Assembly: GCF_024807945.1 (NCBI RefSeq)
Contig: NZ_JANUFD010000003.1
Span: 62,001-126,000 of the forward strand
Source of the DNA: Pseudomonas sp. JUb42
GTDB taxonomy: Bacteria; Pseudomonadota; Gammaproteobacteria; Pseudomonadales; Pseudomonadaceae
DNA: 64,000 bases
Direction of reading: 5' to 3'
Shown: positions 26,144-33,936 of the stretch, piece after piece
How the letters are laid out: each line of letters opens with the position of its first letter
Position numbering within the stretch: the stretch's first letter is position 1
Position numbers and translations under genes: made by a program
The notes under the pieces: generated by a model
Database searches by the model: none
What the model saw: only the letters and a program-made list of their open reading frames with translations
What the model was told of the DNA's origin: nothing

Positions 26144-28096
26144 TTACTGATCGGCTTTACGCGGCGTCAACGGGTCTGCCGGTAAGGTGAAAGTTCGCAG
26201 GTCGATGGTCGGCGCGCTGCTGCCGCCCAGACGATGATCGAGGACCAGCAGCTTGGCGTGGGCCAGACCCTGGGTCAGTTGGGCCAGATATTGCTCCAAC
26301 AGAAAGGCCTGCCCGGCCTTGGCGTAGCCCTGGCGTTCGGCGCTGAAGCGCAGGTCTGCGGCCTGGGCGGCGGACATGACTTCCCGTGCCGAGGCGGCAG
26401 CCTGATCGCGCGCGACACTGGCATTGAGCTGGGCCAGGTTGGCCTTGTCACTGGCCGCACCGCGCTCGCGGGAAATCAGCGCCTGGGCACTGATCTGCGC
26501 AGCCTGCACGCCGTGGTAAGCATTGGCGGCGCCAGCGGGTGGGTGGATCGATTCGACCACCGTGGCGAGAATTTCCACGCCGCTGTCCAGTTTCTTCAGA
26601 TCAGCCTGCACCGCCTCGCCAATGTCCTGGGACAGCGACGCACGCTGCTCGCCCAACAATTCGTCCAGGGTCCGCGTTGCGAAGTCATGGACCAGCACGC
26701 GGCTGGCGGTACTGCGAATCAGCGTCGGCACATCGGCGCTGTTATAGGTAGCCGCCAGCGCCGCCTGATCGTTCAGGCCGATGCGATAGACAAACCGCAC
26801 ATCCATATTGACGATCTGGAAGCCCTGTTTGTCGCCGGTACTGCTGGCGATGACCTGGGATTTCTCGTTGATGTGGCTGGCATCCCACAGACGGTTGGCG
26901 CTTTGCGGCGACGGGCCTTCGGCCGGCTCCTGCACCAGCTCGACAGCCGTGGCATCGGAAACACTGGTGGCCAGTTCATGCACCACACCATTCTCCACCG
27001 CGATAATCCGCCCGAACGGCCAAGGCAATCCGGCATGCAGGCCGGGACCGACCACCTCGACCGGCTTGCCGAAGCGCTCGTAGATGCCACGCCCCTGCAT
27101 TGGAATTTCCTGCACGCCGCTCAAGATCCAACCGAGCGCTACAATCACCAACAGCACGGGCAAAAAGGCCCGACGCATGTAGGTAAAGGCCCAGATTTGC
27201 CGCAGATCAATACCAAAGCGGTTATGCAATTCGCTCTGCAGTGCCAGCAGAGGTTGTGGCGGCCAGCGCAGCAGACCGGCGACAAAACTGCTGGCGGTCA
27301 GACGAGGCTCGAGGCGCTCATTACGCGGGCTGAACAGCGACAACAGCGCACGCAGCAGCAGCTCAATGGCTACCAACCCCGGCAGCAGCCCCATCAACAC
27401 GGCCAGACGGGCTGGCCATACGCGGTCGGGACTGGACAGGAACAGGCACATGGCACCGATCAGCAGGACCGCGATGGCAACGCGGGTCAATTGCGCCAGC
27501 TGCCCGGCTTCCGGCCATTGCGACTGCTGCTCGTGAGCGAACTGGCGCTCGAGCACCAACAGGCCGAAAGCCAGCAGCAGCATGACGCCCGCCGCCAGAT
27601 TGCCCAGTTGGGACAGCGCGCTGCCTGGCAGCGCCAGATTCCAGGTCATGTCCAGGCTGATCAGCGCCAGCACAGACCAGCCCGCCAGCCAGAGTGTCGA
27701 TGCCCCCACCTGGGTCAGCATCGATCCGGCACCGCCACTGATGCGTGAAAGCAGGCGTTCGTACCAGCCGTGATCTTCGACGACGCCGGGATCCGCTTCG
27801 ACAGCCACGACGCTGACAATGGAGCCCAGCGCCCGACCACGCCACAAGGCAATGCCCTGCGCCGACTGCAACGCCGCCGCCAACAGCAGGAAAGCAGCTG
27901 CCTGGGTAGTCAGCACCGCTGTCCATAGAGAATTGGGAGAAAAGAGATCAACGAACAGCGACAGGACCAGTCCGAAAATGCCCAGCCCGGCCGTCAGATA
28001 AGTCAGTTGCAGTAAGCGCCGAGCCTGAAATGCAGCCCCTTGAAACCGTGGCAGGCTATCCAGCCCTGCGTGCTCAACATCCAGATCAACCTGCAT
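26144..28096 (-). CDS. Large SPFH/band 7 protein with polytopic N-terminal half, HflK-like
   Basis: The 650-residue protein has about seven hydrophobic segments in its first 350 residues, well beyond the single helix of HflK. An SPFH domain follows from about residue 355 (GRGIYERFGKPVEVVGPGLHAGLPWPFGRI, GFQIVNMDVRFVYRIGLNDQAALAATY) with an Ala-rich coiled coil near the end (AAASAREVMSAAQAADLRFSAERQGYAKAGQAFLLEQYLAQLTQGL). This large form is the first gene of the operon with two smaller SPFH genes and a metal ATPase. A Zur-box-like sequence lies 71 bases upstream. No function is firmly known; assembly of a hetero-oligomeric membrane cage around the ATPase is my inference. Confidence 0.85.
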   Translation of the reverse strand: MQVDLDVEHAGLDSLPRFQGAAFQARRLLQLTYLTAGLGIFGLVLSLFVDLFSPNSLWTAVLTTQAAAFLLLAAALQSAQGIALWRGRALGSIVSVVAVEADPGVVEDHGWYERLLSRISGGAGSMLTQVGASTLWLAGWSVLALISLDMTWNLALPGSALSQLGNLAAGVMLLLAFGLLVLERQFAHEQQSQWPEAGQLAQLTRVAIAVLLIGAMCLFLSSPDRVWPARLAVLMGLLPGLVAIELLLRALLSLFSPRNERLEPRLTASSFVAGLLRWPPQPLLALQSELHNRFGIDLRQIWAFTYMRRAFLPVLLVIVALGWILSGVQEIPMQGRGIYERFGKPVEVVGPGLHAGLPWPFGRIIAVENGVVHELATSVSDATAVELVQEPAEGPSPQSANRLWDASHINEKSQVIASSTGDKQGFQIVNMDVRFVYRIGLNDQAALAATYNSADVPTLIRSTASRVLVHDFATRTLDELLGEQRASLSQDIGEAVQADLKKLDSGVEILATVVESIHPPAGAANAYHGVQAAQISAQALISRERGAASDKANLAQLNASVARDQAAASAREVMSAAQAADLRFSAERQGYAKAGQAFLLEQYLAQLTQGLAHAKLLVLDHRLGGSSAPTIDLRTFTLPADPLTPRKADQ

Positions 28097-28563
28097 CGAT
28101 ACCCCAGAACCTATTGGAGGCCAGCTCCCATCGCGAAATTGCTTGCCCGGTTGCCAGCCGAGAAAGCGTTACGATATAACAAAAAACGTGAAATTTCTGT
28201 CGCTCGGCTGAATTTCACAAACCGTTCAGCCAACGGAAAGGTTGTGACCCCTTGGCACTAGCCTGAATAAAATAAATTATCTTTCAGAATTCCATTTCCC
28301 TCGACCATTCAATAACCAAAGCTTTCAACTTACAGCGTTTATATATAAGTCCTACGAACAGAAAGGAAATAGCCACTTTTCGAAAGAATTAAAACGCTTT
28401 AGAGACTTAACTTCGCAACATAATCCAACACCTGCACAGCTTGCTGTAGACATGTCCGGTGACTATATTTACATACGTTTCCACGCTCATGATCGACGCT
28501 GAAACAGGCGAATCGGAACGCCGGAGGGCCCGCAAGGGGCTGCTCCACATGTAAGGAGTCCAC
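28097..28563. other. Gene-free AT-rich gap with the SPFH operon promoter region
   Basis: This 467-bp gap separates the leftward SPFH operon from a small rightward gene. It holds a Zur-box-like sequence (28167-28181) near its left end. The middle (28260-28430) is unusually AT-rich for this genome, with runs such as AATAAAATAAATTAT, and has no convincing ORF on either strand. The right end provides an AAGGAG ribosome site at 28553-28558 for the next gene. No RNA gene was recognised. Confidence 0.6.
28167..28181. promoter_or_regulatory. Zur-box-like sequence upstream of the SPFH/P-type ATPase operon
   Basis: CGTTACGATATAACA matches 11 of 15 positions of the palindrome at 14758, retaining the GTTA and TATAACA arms. 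It is 71 bases upstream of the first SPFH gene. It suggests derepression of the operon under zinc starvation; weaker than the other two boxes. Confidence 0.55.
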
Positions 28564-28884
28564 ATGCACAAGTTCAAACTTCATCCGCCTGTGCGGCATA
28601 CAAGCCTGTGTGATCAAGCGCAAAACTGCCTGACCATCAATATTCCCAACTCGACTCTAGGCCTGGATAACTTGCTCGATCTGGTCCGGCACGAAATCAT
28701 CCACGAGCAGCAGAAACATATACATCGGCTGACCTTTAAAAGCGGTAGAACACTTCATATTGAAGCCGACCAGCAATGGGTCACCGTACGCGGTGCCCAT
28801 ATCAATTATCGCACCCCTGCCGATATGCCATCCGCCACACTGCTCGGCGATCCGGCCCAACCAGTAACCCCCGTCCCCCTCTAA
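28564..28884 (+). CDS. Small protein of unknown function
   Basis: This 106-residue soluble protein (MHKFKLHPPVRHTSLCDQAQNC) has a strong ribosome site (AAGGAG, spaced 5 bases from the ATG) and no signal peptide. The middle, LVRHEIIHEQQKHIHRLTFKSGRTLHIEADQQWVTVRG, is His-rich and suggests alternating strands. I do not recognise the family. It stands alone between the SPFH operon and the lipid operon, with a 202-bp gap after it. Coding status rests on the ribosome site and codon use. Confidence 0.6.
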   Translation: MHKFKLHPPVRHTSLCDQAQNCLTINIPNSTLGLDNLLDLVRHEIIHEQQKHIHRLTFKSGRTLHIEADQQWVTVRGAHINYRTPADMPSATLLGDPAQPVTPVPL

Positions 28885-29086
28885 ACTGCCGCCTCGGGCC
28901 AGCCTCGCCCGGTCGTGGAATCGCGCAGGAATATGCCGGTCATGAGACCTGCCGCACAAACAATGTGGCGTGCCAACGGTTGTGTTGTGTTTCACTAGAC
29001 GATGAGCCTGGCGCGCCTGCTCATCAGCGCATCGTATTGTTATCCACAGGGCTCTGGATTCACTTCTCGACAAGGACGACTGCCCG

Positions 29087-29716
29087 TTGATTTCGATCTA
29101 CCAGCTCAAGCCCCGTTTCCAGAACTTGCTGCGCCCTCTAGTTCAACGTTTGTTCGACCGTGGTATTACCGCCAACCAGGTAACCCTTGGCGCGTGCGCG
29201 ATTTCCCTGGTAGTGGGTGGTCTGGCTGCCGTTTTCGCCGCCCATGCCTGGGTCTTCGCCCTGATCCCGCTGTGGATGATCGTGCGCATGGCACTCAACG
29301 CCATCGACGGCATGCTGGCCAGGGAGTTCGGCCAAAAATCGCGGCTGGGCGCCTATCTCAACGAATTGACCGATGTCATCGCCGACAGCGCCCTGTTTTT
29401 GCCCTTTGCACTGCTGCCGGAAGTGAACCTTGTGCTGGTTGTGCTGGTCACTTTGCTGGCGATTTTCAGTGAGTATGCAGGCGTCCTCGGCCCCATGGTC
29501 GGCGCTTCCCGCCGCTACGACGGCCCAATGGGCAAGAGTGACCGGGCATTCTGCTTCGGCGTACTGGGCGCAGGCGTGGCCATTGGCTGGCTTTCGGCCC
29601 TATGGATAAATAGTGTTCTCGCTGTGATCGCCGCCCTGCTGGTCTATACCCTGATCAACCGTATCCGTCGTGGCCTGGAGGAAGTCTCCAGCCAGGCCGA
29701 TGCGCCTGGGGAATAA
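29087..29716 (+). CDS. CDP-alcohol phosphatidyltransferase family protein (YnbA-like)
   Basis: This 209-residue inner-membrane enzyme belongs to the family that swaps CMP of a CDP-alcohol for another alcohol to make a phospholipid. About five membrane helices surround the active-site region NAIDGMLAREFGQKSRLGAY, then LNELTDVIAD. The family motif is DxxDGxxARx8GxxxDxxxD; here the first and third Asp are Asn, while the second and fourth Asp are kept. It starts at a TTG (29087) with AAGGA nine bases upstream. It resembles E. coli YnbA, and the gene set around it matches the ynbABCD genes. It opens a six-gene operon; the specific alcohol is unknown. Confidence 0.87.
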   Translation: MISIYQLKPRFQNLLRPLVQRLFDRGITANQVTLGACAISLVVGGLAAVFAAHAWVFALIPLWMIVRMALNAIDGMLAREFGQKSRLGAYLNELTDVIADSALFLPFALLPEVNLVLVVLVTLLAIFSEYAGVLGPMVGASRRYDGPMGKSDRAFCFGVLGAGVAIGWLSALWINSVLAVIAALLVYTLINRIRRGLEEVSSQADAPGE

Positions 29717-29754
29717 GCAGCCCGCAACATACCGATCGGCATAAGGAAATCGAA

Positions 29755-31512
29755 ATGCGTGAAATGCATGAGCTGCGCTTCAGTACCCACGATGGGGTTG
29801 AGTTGTTTTATCGCCACTGGCCTGCCACCGCTCCTGACGTCGACGCGCCGCGCCAGGCGGTGCTGCTGTTTCACCGCGGCCACGAACACTCCGGGCGCAT
29901 AGCCCACCTGGTCGATGAACTGGACTTGCCGGGTTTCGATTTCTTCGCCTGGGACGCCCGTGGTCACGGCCAGTCGCCGGGAGCACGGGGCGATAGCCCG
30001 AGCTTCGCCACCAGCGCCCGTGACGTGCAGACTTTTGTTGATCACCTGGGCGCCACCTTCGCCATCGCCGAGCAGGACATCAGCGTGGTCGCCCAGAGCG
30101 TCGGCGCGGTGATCGTCGCCACCTGGGTGCATGACTACGCACCGAAAATCCGCTCCCTGGTACTGGCCTCGCCCGCCTTCCAGGTCAAACTGTACGTGCC
30201 CTTCGCCCGGACCGGCCTGGCCCTGATGCAGCGCTTGAAAGGCAATTTCTTCGTCAACAGCTACGTCAAGGCGCGCTTCCTCAGCCATGACCCGGAGCGC
30301 GTTGCCTCTTATGACAACGATCCGCTGATCACCAAGGCCATTTCCGTCAACGTGCTGCTCGGCCTGTACGAAGCGGCCGACCGCGTTGTAGCCGATGCCA
30401 ATGCTATTCAAGTGCCTACGCAGTTGCTGATCTCCGGTGCCGATTTCGTCGTGCATCGTGGCCCTCAGGATCGCTTTTTCGAGCGCCTGGGCAGCCTGCG
30501 CAAGGAGAAACACGTCCTGCCTGGGTTCTTCCACGACACCCTGGGCGAACGTGACCGGCACCTGGCAGTCAGCCGGGCCCGGCGCTTCATTCTGCAAAAC
30601 CTCGAACAACCGGTATCGCGCCCATCGCTGCTGGACGCCGATCGCCTCGGCGCCACCTGTGCCGAGGCTGAAGAACTCGCCGCGCCGCTGCCGCACAACT
30701 CGTTGCGCGATCTGTACTGGCGCATGACCCGCGCCAGCATGCGCTTGGGCAGCAAGTTATCCACAGGGGTTAAACTGGGTTTTGACACCGGCTTCGATTC
30801 CGGCAGCACCCTGGATTACGTCTACCGCAACAAGCCCACCGGCACTGGCGCCCTGGGCCGCATGATCGACGGCAACTACCTGAAGTCCATCGGCTGGCGC
30901 GGTATTCGTCAGCGCAAGGTGAATCTCGAAGAACTGCTGCGCCTGGCCATGGCGCATCTGCGCAATCAGGGCAAGCCTGTGCATATCGTCGATATCGCCG
31001 CCGGTCACGGTCGGTACATTCTCGAATCCCTGCAGGGTGTCGACCCGCTGCCCGAATCGATATTGTTGCGCGACTACAGCGATATCAACGTGCGTGACGG
31101 CAACGCCTTGATCGAACAAAAGGATCTGGACCCGATCGCACGCTTCGTCAAAGGCGATGCCTTCGACCGTGCCGACCTAGCCGCACTGGAGCCCAAACCA
31201 ACACTGGCAGTGGTCTCAGGCCTCTATGAGCTGTTTGCCAGCAACCAGATGGTCGGTGACTCCCTGGCCGGGCTTGCTGCAGCGGTGGAACCGGGCGGTT
31301 ATCTGGTTTACACCGGTCAGCCTTGGCATCCGCAGCTGGAACTGATCGCCCGCGCCCTGACCAGCCACCGTGCCGGCCAGGCCTGGGTGATGCGTCGGCG
31401 CACCCAGGCGGAAATGGATCAGTTGGTCGAAGCGGCCGGTTTCCGCAAGATCACTCAGCGGGTGGACGAATGGGGGATTTTCACCGTGTCCCTGGCGCAG
31501 CGCATCAAGTGA
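29755..31512 (+). CDS. Alpha/beta hydrolase-SAM methyltransferase fusion (YnbC-like)
   Basis: The 585-residue protein is a fusion. Residues 1-285 form an alpha/beta hydrolase of the monoacylglycerol-lipase (hydrolase_4) type: LLFHRGHEHSGR, FFAWDARGHGQSPG and a nucleophile elbow VVAQSVGAV in which the usual G-x-S-x-G is A-Q-S-V-G. ISGADFVVHRGPQDRFF provides the Asp and FFHDTLGERD the His. Residues 330-585 form a class I methyltransferase (VHIVDIAAGHGRYILESL, VVSGLYELFASN). It probably deacylates and methylates a lipid head group made by its neighbours; that is inference. It lies 38 bases after the CDP-alcohol transferase and overlaps the next start by 4 bases. Confidence 0.88.
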   Translation: MREMHELRFSTHDGVELFYRHWPATAPDVDAPRQAVLLFHRGHEHSGRIAHLVDELDLPGFDFFAWDARGHGQSPGARGDSPSFATSARDVQTFVDHLGATFAIAEQDISVVAQSVGAVIVATWVHDYAPKIRSLVLASPAFQVKLYVPFARTGLALMQRLKGNFFVNSYVKARFLSHDPERVASYDNDPLITKAISVNVLLGLYEAADRVVADANAIQVPTQLLISGADFVVHRGPQDRFFERLGSLRKEKHVLPGFFHDTLGERDRHLAVSRARRFILQNLEQPVSRPSLLDADRLGATCAEAEELAAPLPHNSLRDLYWRMTRASMRLGSKLSTGVKLGFDTGFDSGSTLDYVYRNKPTGTGALGRMIDGNYLKSIGWRGIRQRKVNLEELLRLAMAHLRNQGKPVHIVDIAAGHGRYILESLQGVDPLPESILLRDYSDINVRDGNALIEQKDLDPIARFVKGDAFDRADLAALEPKPTLAVVSGLYELFASNQMVGDSLAGLAAAVEPGGYLVYTGQPWHPQLELIARALTSHRAGQAWVMRRRTQAEMDQLVEAAGFRKITQRVDEWGIFTVSLAQRIK

Positions 31513-32861
31513 AACCGCTACGCGAGCCGGGGCTGTGGAAACGTGCCGTGCTGTGGCTGGCGCTACTGGCACCGTTGTTCTTTGCCAGCTACGGCTTCGC
31601 CACCTGGCTCACTGCACGGCGCACGGACGTCGGCACGCTGGTCTTCGACTGGGAACAGTACATGCCATTCTGGGCGTGGACCATCGTGCCCTATTGGTCG
31701 ATTGACCTGCTCTACGGTTTCTCGCTGCTGGCGTGCCTGACACGCCGCCAACTCGATACCCACGCGTTGCGCCTGCTCAGCGCCCAGGTGATCGCTGTCA
31801 GTTGCTTCCTGCTCTGGCCCCTGACGTTCACCTTTGCACGGCCGCCGCTGGACGGCGTGTTTGGCTGGATGTTTGCGGTGCTGGCCGGGTTCGACAAGCC
31901 GTTCAATCAGGCGCCATCACTGCATATCGCCCTGCTGGTGATCCTCTGGGTCTGTTATGAACGCTACCTGCGCGCGGCTCACCCGGCGTGGCGCTGGCTG
32001 CTGCATGGCTGGTTCGGGTTGATCGGCATTTCCGTGCTGACCACCTATCAGCATCACTTCATCGACTTACCCACAGGGGCGCTGGCGGGTTGGTTGTGTG
32101 TCTGGCTTTGGCCGGACAACGGCCGTAGCCCGCTGCGTAACGCCCGCCTGACAGGGCAACCACGGCGCCTGCGCCTGGCCTTGGCTTATGGCCTGGGCGC
32201 GGCGCTATTGGCGGCGCCTGCATTTACCCTGCGCGGCACTTGGATGTGGCTGGCCTGGCCCGCAGTGTCTTGCCTGTTGGTCAGCCTGAACTATGGGCTG
32301 TTTGGCGCCGAGGGCTTTCAAAAACGCAGCAACGGGCGATTGAGCCCGGCGGCCCGCTGGCTGCTGGCGCCCTATCTGGCTGCGGCGTGGATAAACTCTC
32401 GCCTGTGGACAAGAAACCAGCCCGATGCCCAGCAGATTGTGGATAACATCTGGCTCGGCCGCCTTCCCGAACGTGGACAATTGCGCCCATTCGCCGCTGT
32501 TGTGGATATGTGCGCCGAGCTGTCCATCGTCCCACCCGGCAAACGCGGTTACCAATGCATTCCCGTGCTCGATCTGACCCCACCGGATGCCGCGCAATGC
32601 CTGCTGGCCGCCCAGGCCATCGAGCGTCTGCGCGTTAAAGGCCCCTTGCTGGTGTGCTGTGCGCTGGGTTATTCACGTAGCGCCACCGCTCTTGCCGCTT
32701 GGCTTTTGTACACTCATCGCGCCCGCACTGTGGATAACGCCATCGACATGGTACGCAATGCCCGGCCGCAGGTAGTCCTGCACGAGGCGCAGTATCAGGC
32801 GTTGACGGCGATGCTCGCGTATTTATCCACAGCGCGGGCGGAGCAACATCATGTCTCTTGA
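31509..32861 (+). CDS. PAP2-dual-specificity phosphatase fusion, membrane (YnbD-like)
   Basis: The 450-residue protein joins a polytopic PAP2 lipid-phosphatase domain (residues 1-300, motifs APSLHIALLVI and YQHHFIDLPTGALAGW) with a C-terminal dual-specificity/tyrosine-phosphatase domain. The latter carries the CX5R loop CALGYSRSA and the family's NIWLGRLPERG start. A GTG at 31509 overlaps the TGA of the previous gene and is taken as the start; the longer frame to 31323 lies wholly inside that gene. E. coli YnbD has the same fusion. It likely removes a phosphate from a lipid intermediate. Five exact DnaA boxes fall in this gene and its neighbour. Confidence 0.87.
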   Translation: MKPLREPGLWKRAVLWLALLAPLFFASYGFATWLTARRTDVGTLVFDWEQYMPFWAWTIVPYWSIDLLYGFSLLACLTRRQLDTHALRLLSAQVIAVSCFLLWPLTFTFARPPLDGVFGWMFAVLAGFDKPFNQAPSLHIALLVILWVCYERYLRAAHPAWRWLLHGWFGLIGISVLTTYQHHFIDLPTGALAGWLCVWLWPDNGRSPLRNARLTGQPRRLRLALAYGLGAALLAAPAFTLRGTWMWLAWPAVSCLLVSLNYGLFGAEGFQKRSNGRLSPAARWLLAPYLAAAWINSRLWTRNQPDAQQIVDNIWLGRLPERGQLRPFAAVVDMCAELSIVPPGKRGYQCIPVLDLTPPDAAQCLLAAQAIERLRVKGPLLVCCALGYSRSATALAAWLLYTHRARTVDNAIDMVRNARPQVVLHEAQYQALTAMLAYLSTARAEQHHVS

Positions 32862-33746
32862 AATGCAGTTGCATGTCGTTGCCAGCCTGCTGCGGCGCGG
32901 GCGGGCTTTGGATAATTTGTCCACAGGTGTAATGCTGCTGGGCCTGGCATTGGGCCTCAGTCAGCTGTGGATAAATACTGTCAGCCCTTTGTTGCTGATA
33001 CTAGTGGCGGCGATCGTTCTGATTGGCTTGATCGAAAAGTACTACGCCTTTCGCGTCGCTTTCGATGCCGACCTTTTTCAGAACATCGCCAACGATGCCA
33101 ATCAGTTGAATGACCGCACCGTCGATCTGGATCATGCATTGATCACGCTGGGTTTGCTGCCTGTGGATAAACAGACCCGGTCCTGGGCTGTTCGCAGCCA
33201 GGGCGCCCTGAAACTGTTGCGCCAGCAAGTCTTGTTCCTCGCCCTTGAGCTGGTATTGGTGCTCGGGGCGATTCTGATTTTCCCCTGGTTGCCTTTCGTC
33301 CATTAAGGAAACGTCATGTTCGAACCCTTGGTCGCCACGATCATCACCGCCGGAGCGCGCAGTGTGACCGGCGCACGCAGCCTGTGGCTGGGCTGCACGC
33401 CCGAGCCCAATCAGCGCATTTATTTCGCCAACCACAGCAGCCACGGCGATTTCGTCCTGCTCTGGGCTTCACTACCGCCACAACTGCGCAAGCTGACCCG
33501 CCCCGTCGCCGCAGGCGATTACTGGCAGAAAACGCCGCTAAGGCGCTACATCATCAGTGGCGTATTCAACGGCGTGCTGATCGACCGTGAGCGCAAGACG
33601 CCGGAGAGCAATCCGCTGCAGCCGATGCTCGACGCCCTGCAATGGGGGGATTCGCTGATTATCTTCCCTGAAGGCACGCGCAATCTGGAAGACGGCCTGC
33701 TGCCGTTCAAGAGCGGCTTGTATCACCTGGCCAAGAGTTATCCACA
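32386..33746. other. Cluster of DnaA boxes inside the lipid operon
   Basis: Six exact DnaA boxes (TTATCCACA or its complement) occur within 1.3 kb of coding sequence at 32438, 32729, 32823, 32966, 33162 and 33738. One-mismatch sites are at 32386, 32501 and in the TTGTCCACA near 32918. Two more exact boxes lie upstream at 29040 and 30757. Chance would give less than one exact site in the whole window. A DnaA-titrating role is an inference. Confidence 0.6.
32851..33306 (+). CDS. Small membrane protein of the lipid operon, unknown function
   Basis: This 151-residue protein has three hydrophobic segments: GVMLLGLALGLSQLWI, TVSPLLLILVAAIVLIGLI and LVLFLALELVLVLGAILIFPWLPFV-like at the C terminus. 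Between them is a soluble helical stretch with DADLFQNIANDANQLNDRTVDLDHAL. It overlaps the phosphatase gene by 11 bases and has a GGAG site eight bases before its ATG. I do not recognise the family; it may be an accessory subunit. Absent from the E. coli ynb set as I recall it. Confidence 0.75.
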   Translation: MSLEMQLHVVASLLRRGRALDNLSTGVMLLGLALGLSQLWINTVSPLLLILVAAIVLIGLIEKYYAFRVAFDADLFQNIANDANQLNDRTVDLDHALITLGLLPVDKQTRSWAVRSQGALKLLRQQVLFLALELVLVLGAILIFPWLPFVH

Positions 33747-33936
33747 AGCGGAACTGGTGCCGGTGTGGATAGCCAACCTCAACCGTGTCATGCCTAAAGG
33801 CCGGGTCCTGCCGCTGCCATTGTTATGCACAACCAGCTTCGGCGCGCCGCTGCGCCTGGAAGAAGACGAAAGCAAAGAGCAATTCCTCACCCGCAGCCGT
33901 GACGCGCTGCTGGCCCTGGCCCCGGAGCAGCATTGA
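33316..33936 (+). CDS. Lysophospholipid acyltransferase (PlsC-like)
   Basis: This 206-residue acyltransferase adds an acyl chain to a lysophospholipid. It has the catalytic HX4D motif NHSSHGDFVLLW, the binding motif FPEGTRNLEDG and a VPVWIANLNRVMPKG block, all typical of the 1-acylglycerol-3-phosphate acyltransferase family. It starts at 33316 with AAGGAA upstream. Its stop TGA overlaps the next ATG (TGATG), showing operon coupling. Within the lipid operon it may build or repair the acyl part of the product. Confidence 0.9.
   Translation: MFEPLVATIITAGARSVTGARSLWLGCTPEPNQRIYFANHSSHGDFVLLWASLPPQLRKLTRPVAAGDYWQKTPLRRYIISGVFNGVLIDRERKTPESNPLQPMLDALQWGDSLIIFPEGTRNLEDGLLPFKSGLYHLAKSYPQAELVPVWIANLNRVMPKGRVLPLPLLCTTSFGAPLRLEEDESKEQFLTRSRDALLALAPEQH

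Noticed and set aside
26234..27748. 504-residue frame opposite the large SPFH gene
   Set aside because: Gln/Arg/His-rich composition typical of an antisense frame; the minus-strand gene has clear domains.
28260..28430. Small RNA gene in the AT-rich gap
   Set aside because: No promoter-terminator pair or stable hairpin could be recognised by eye.
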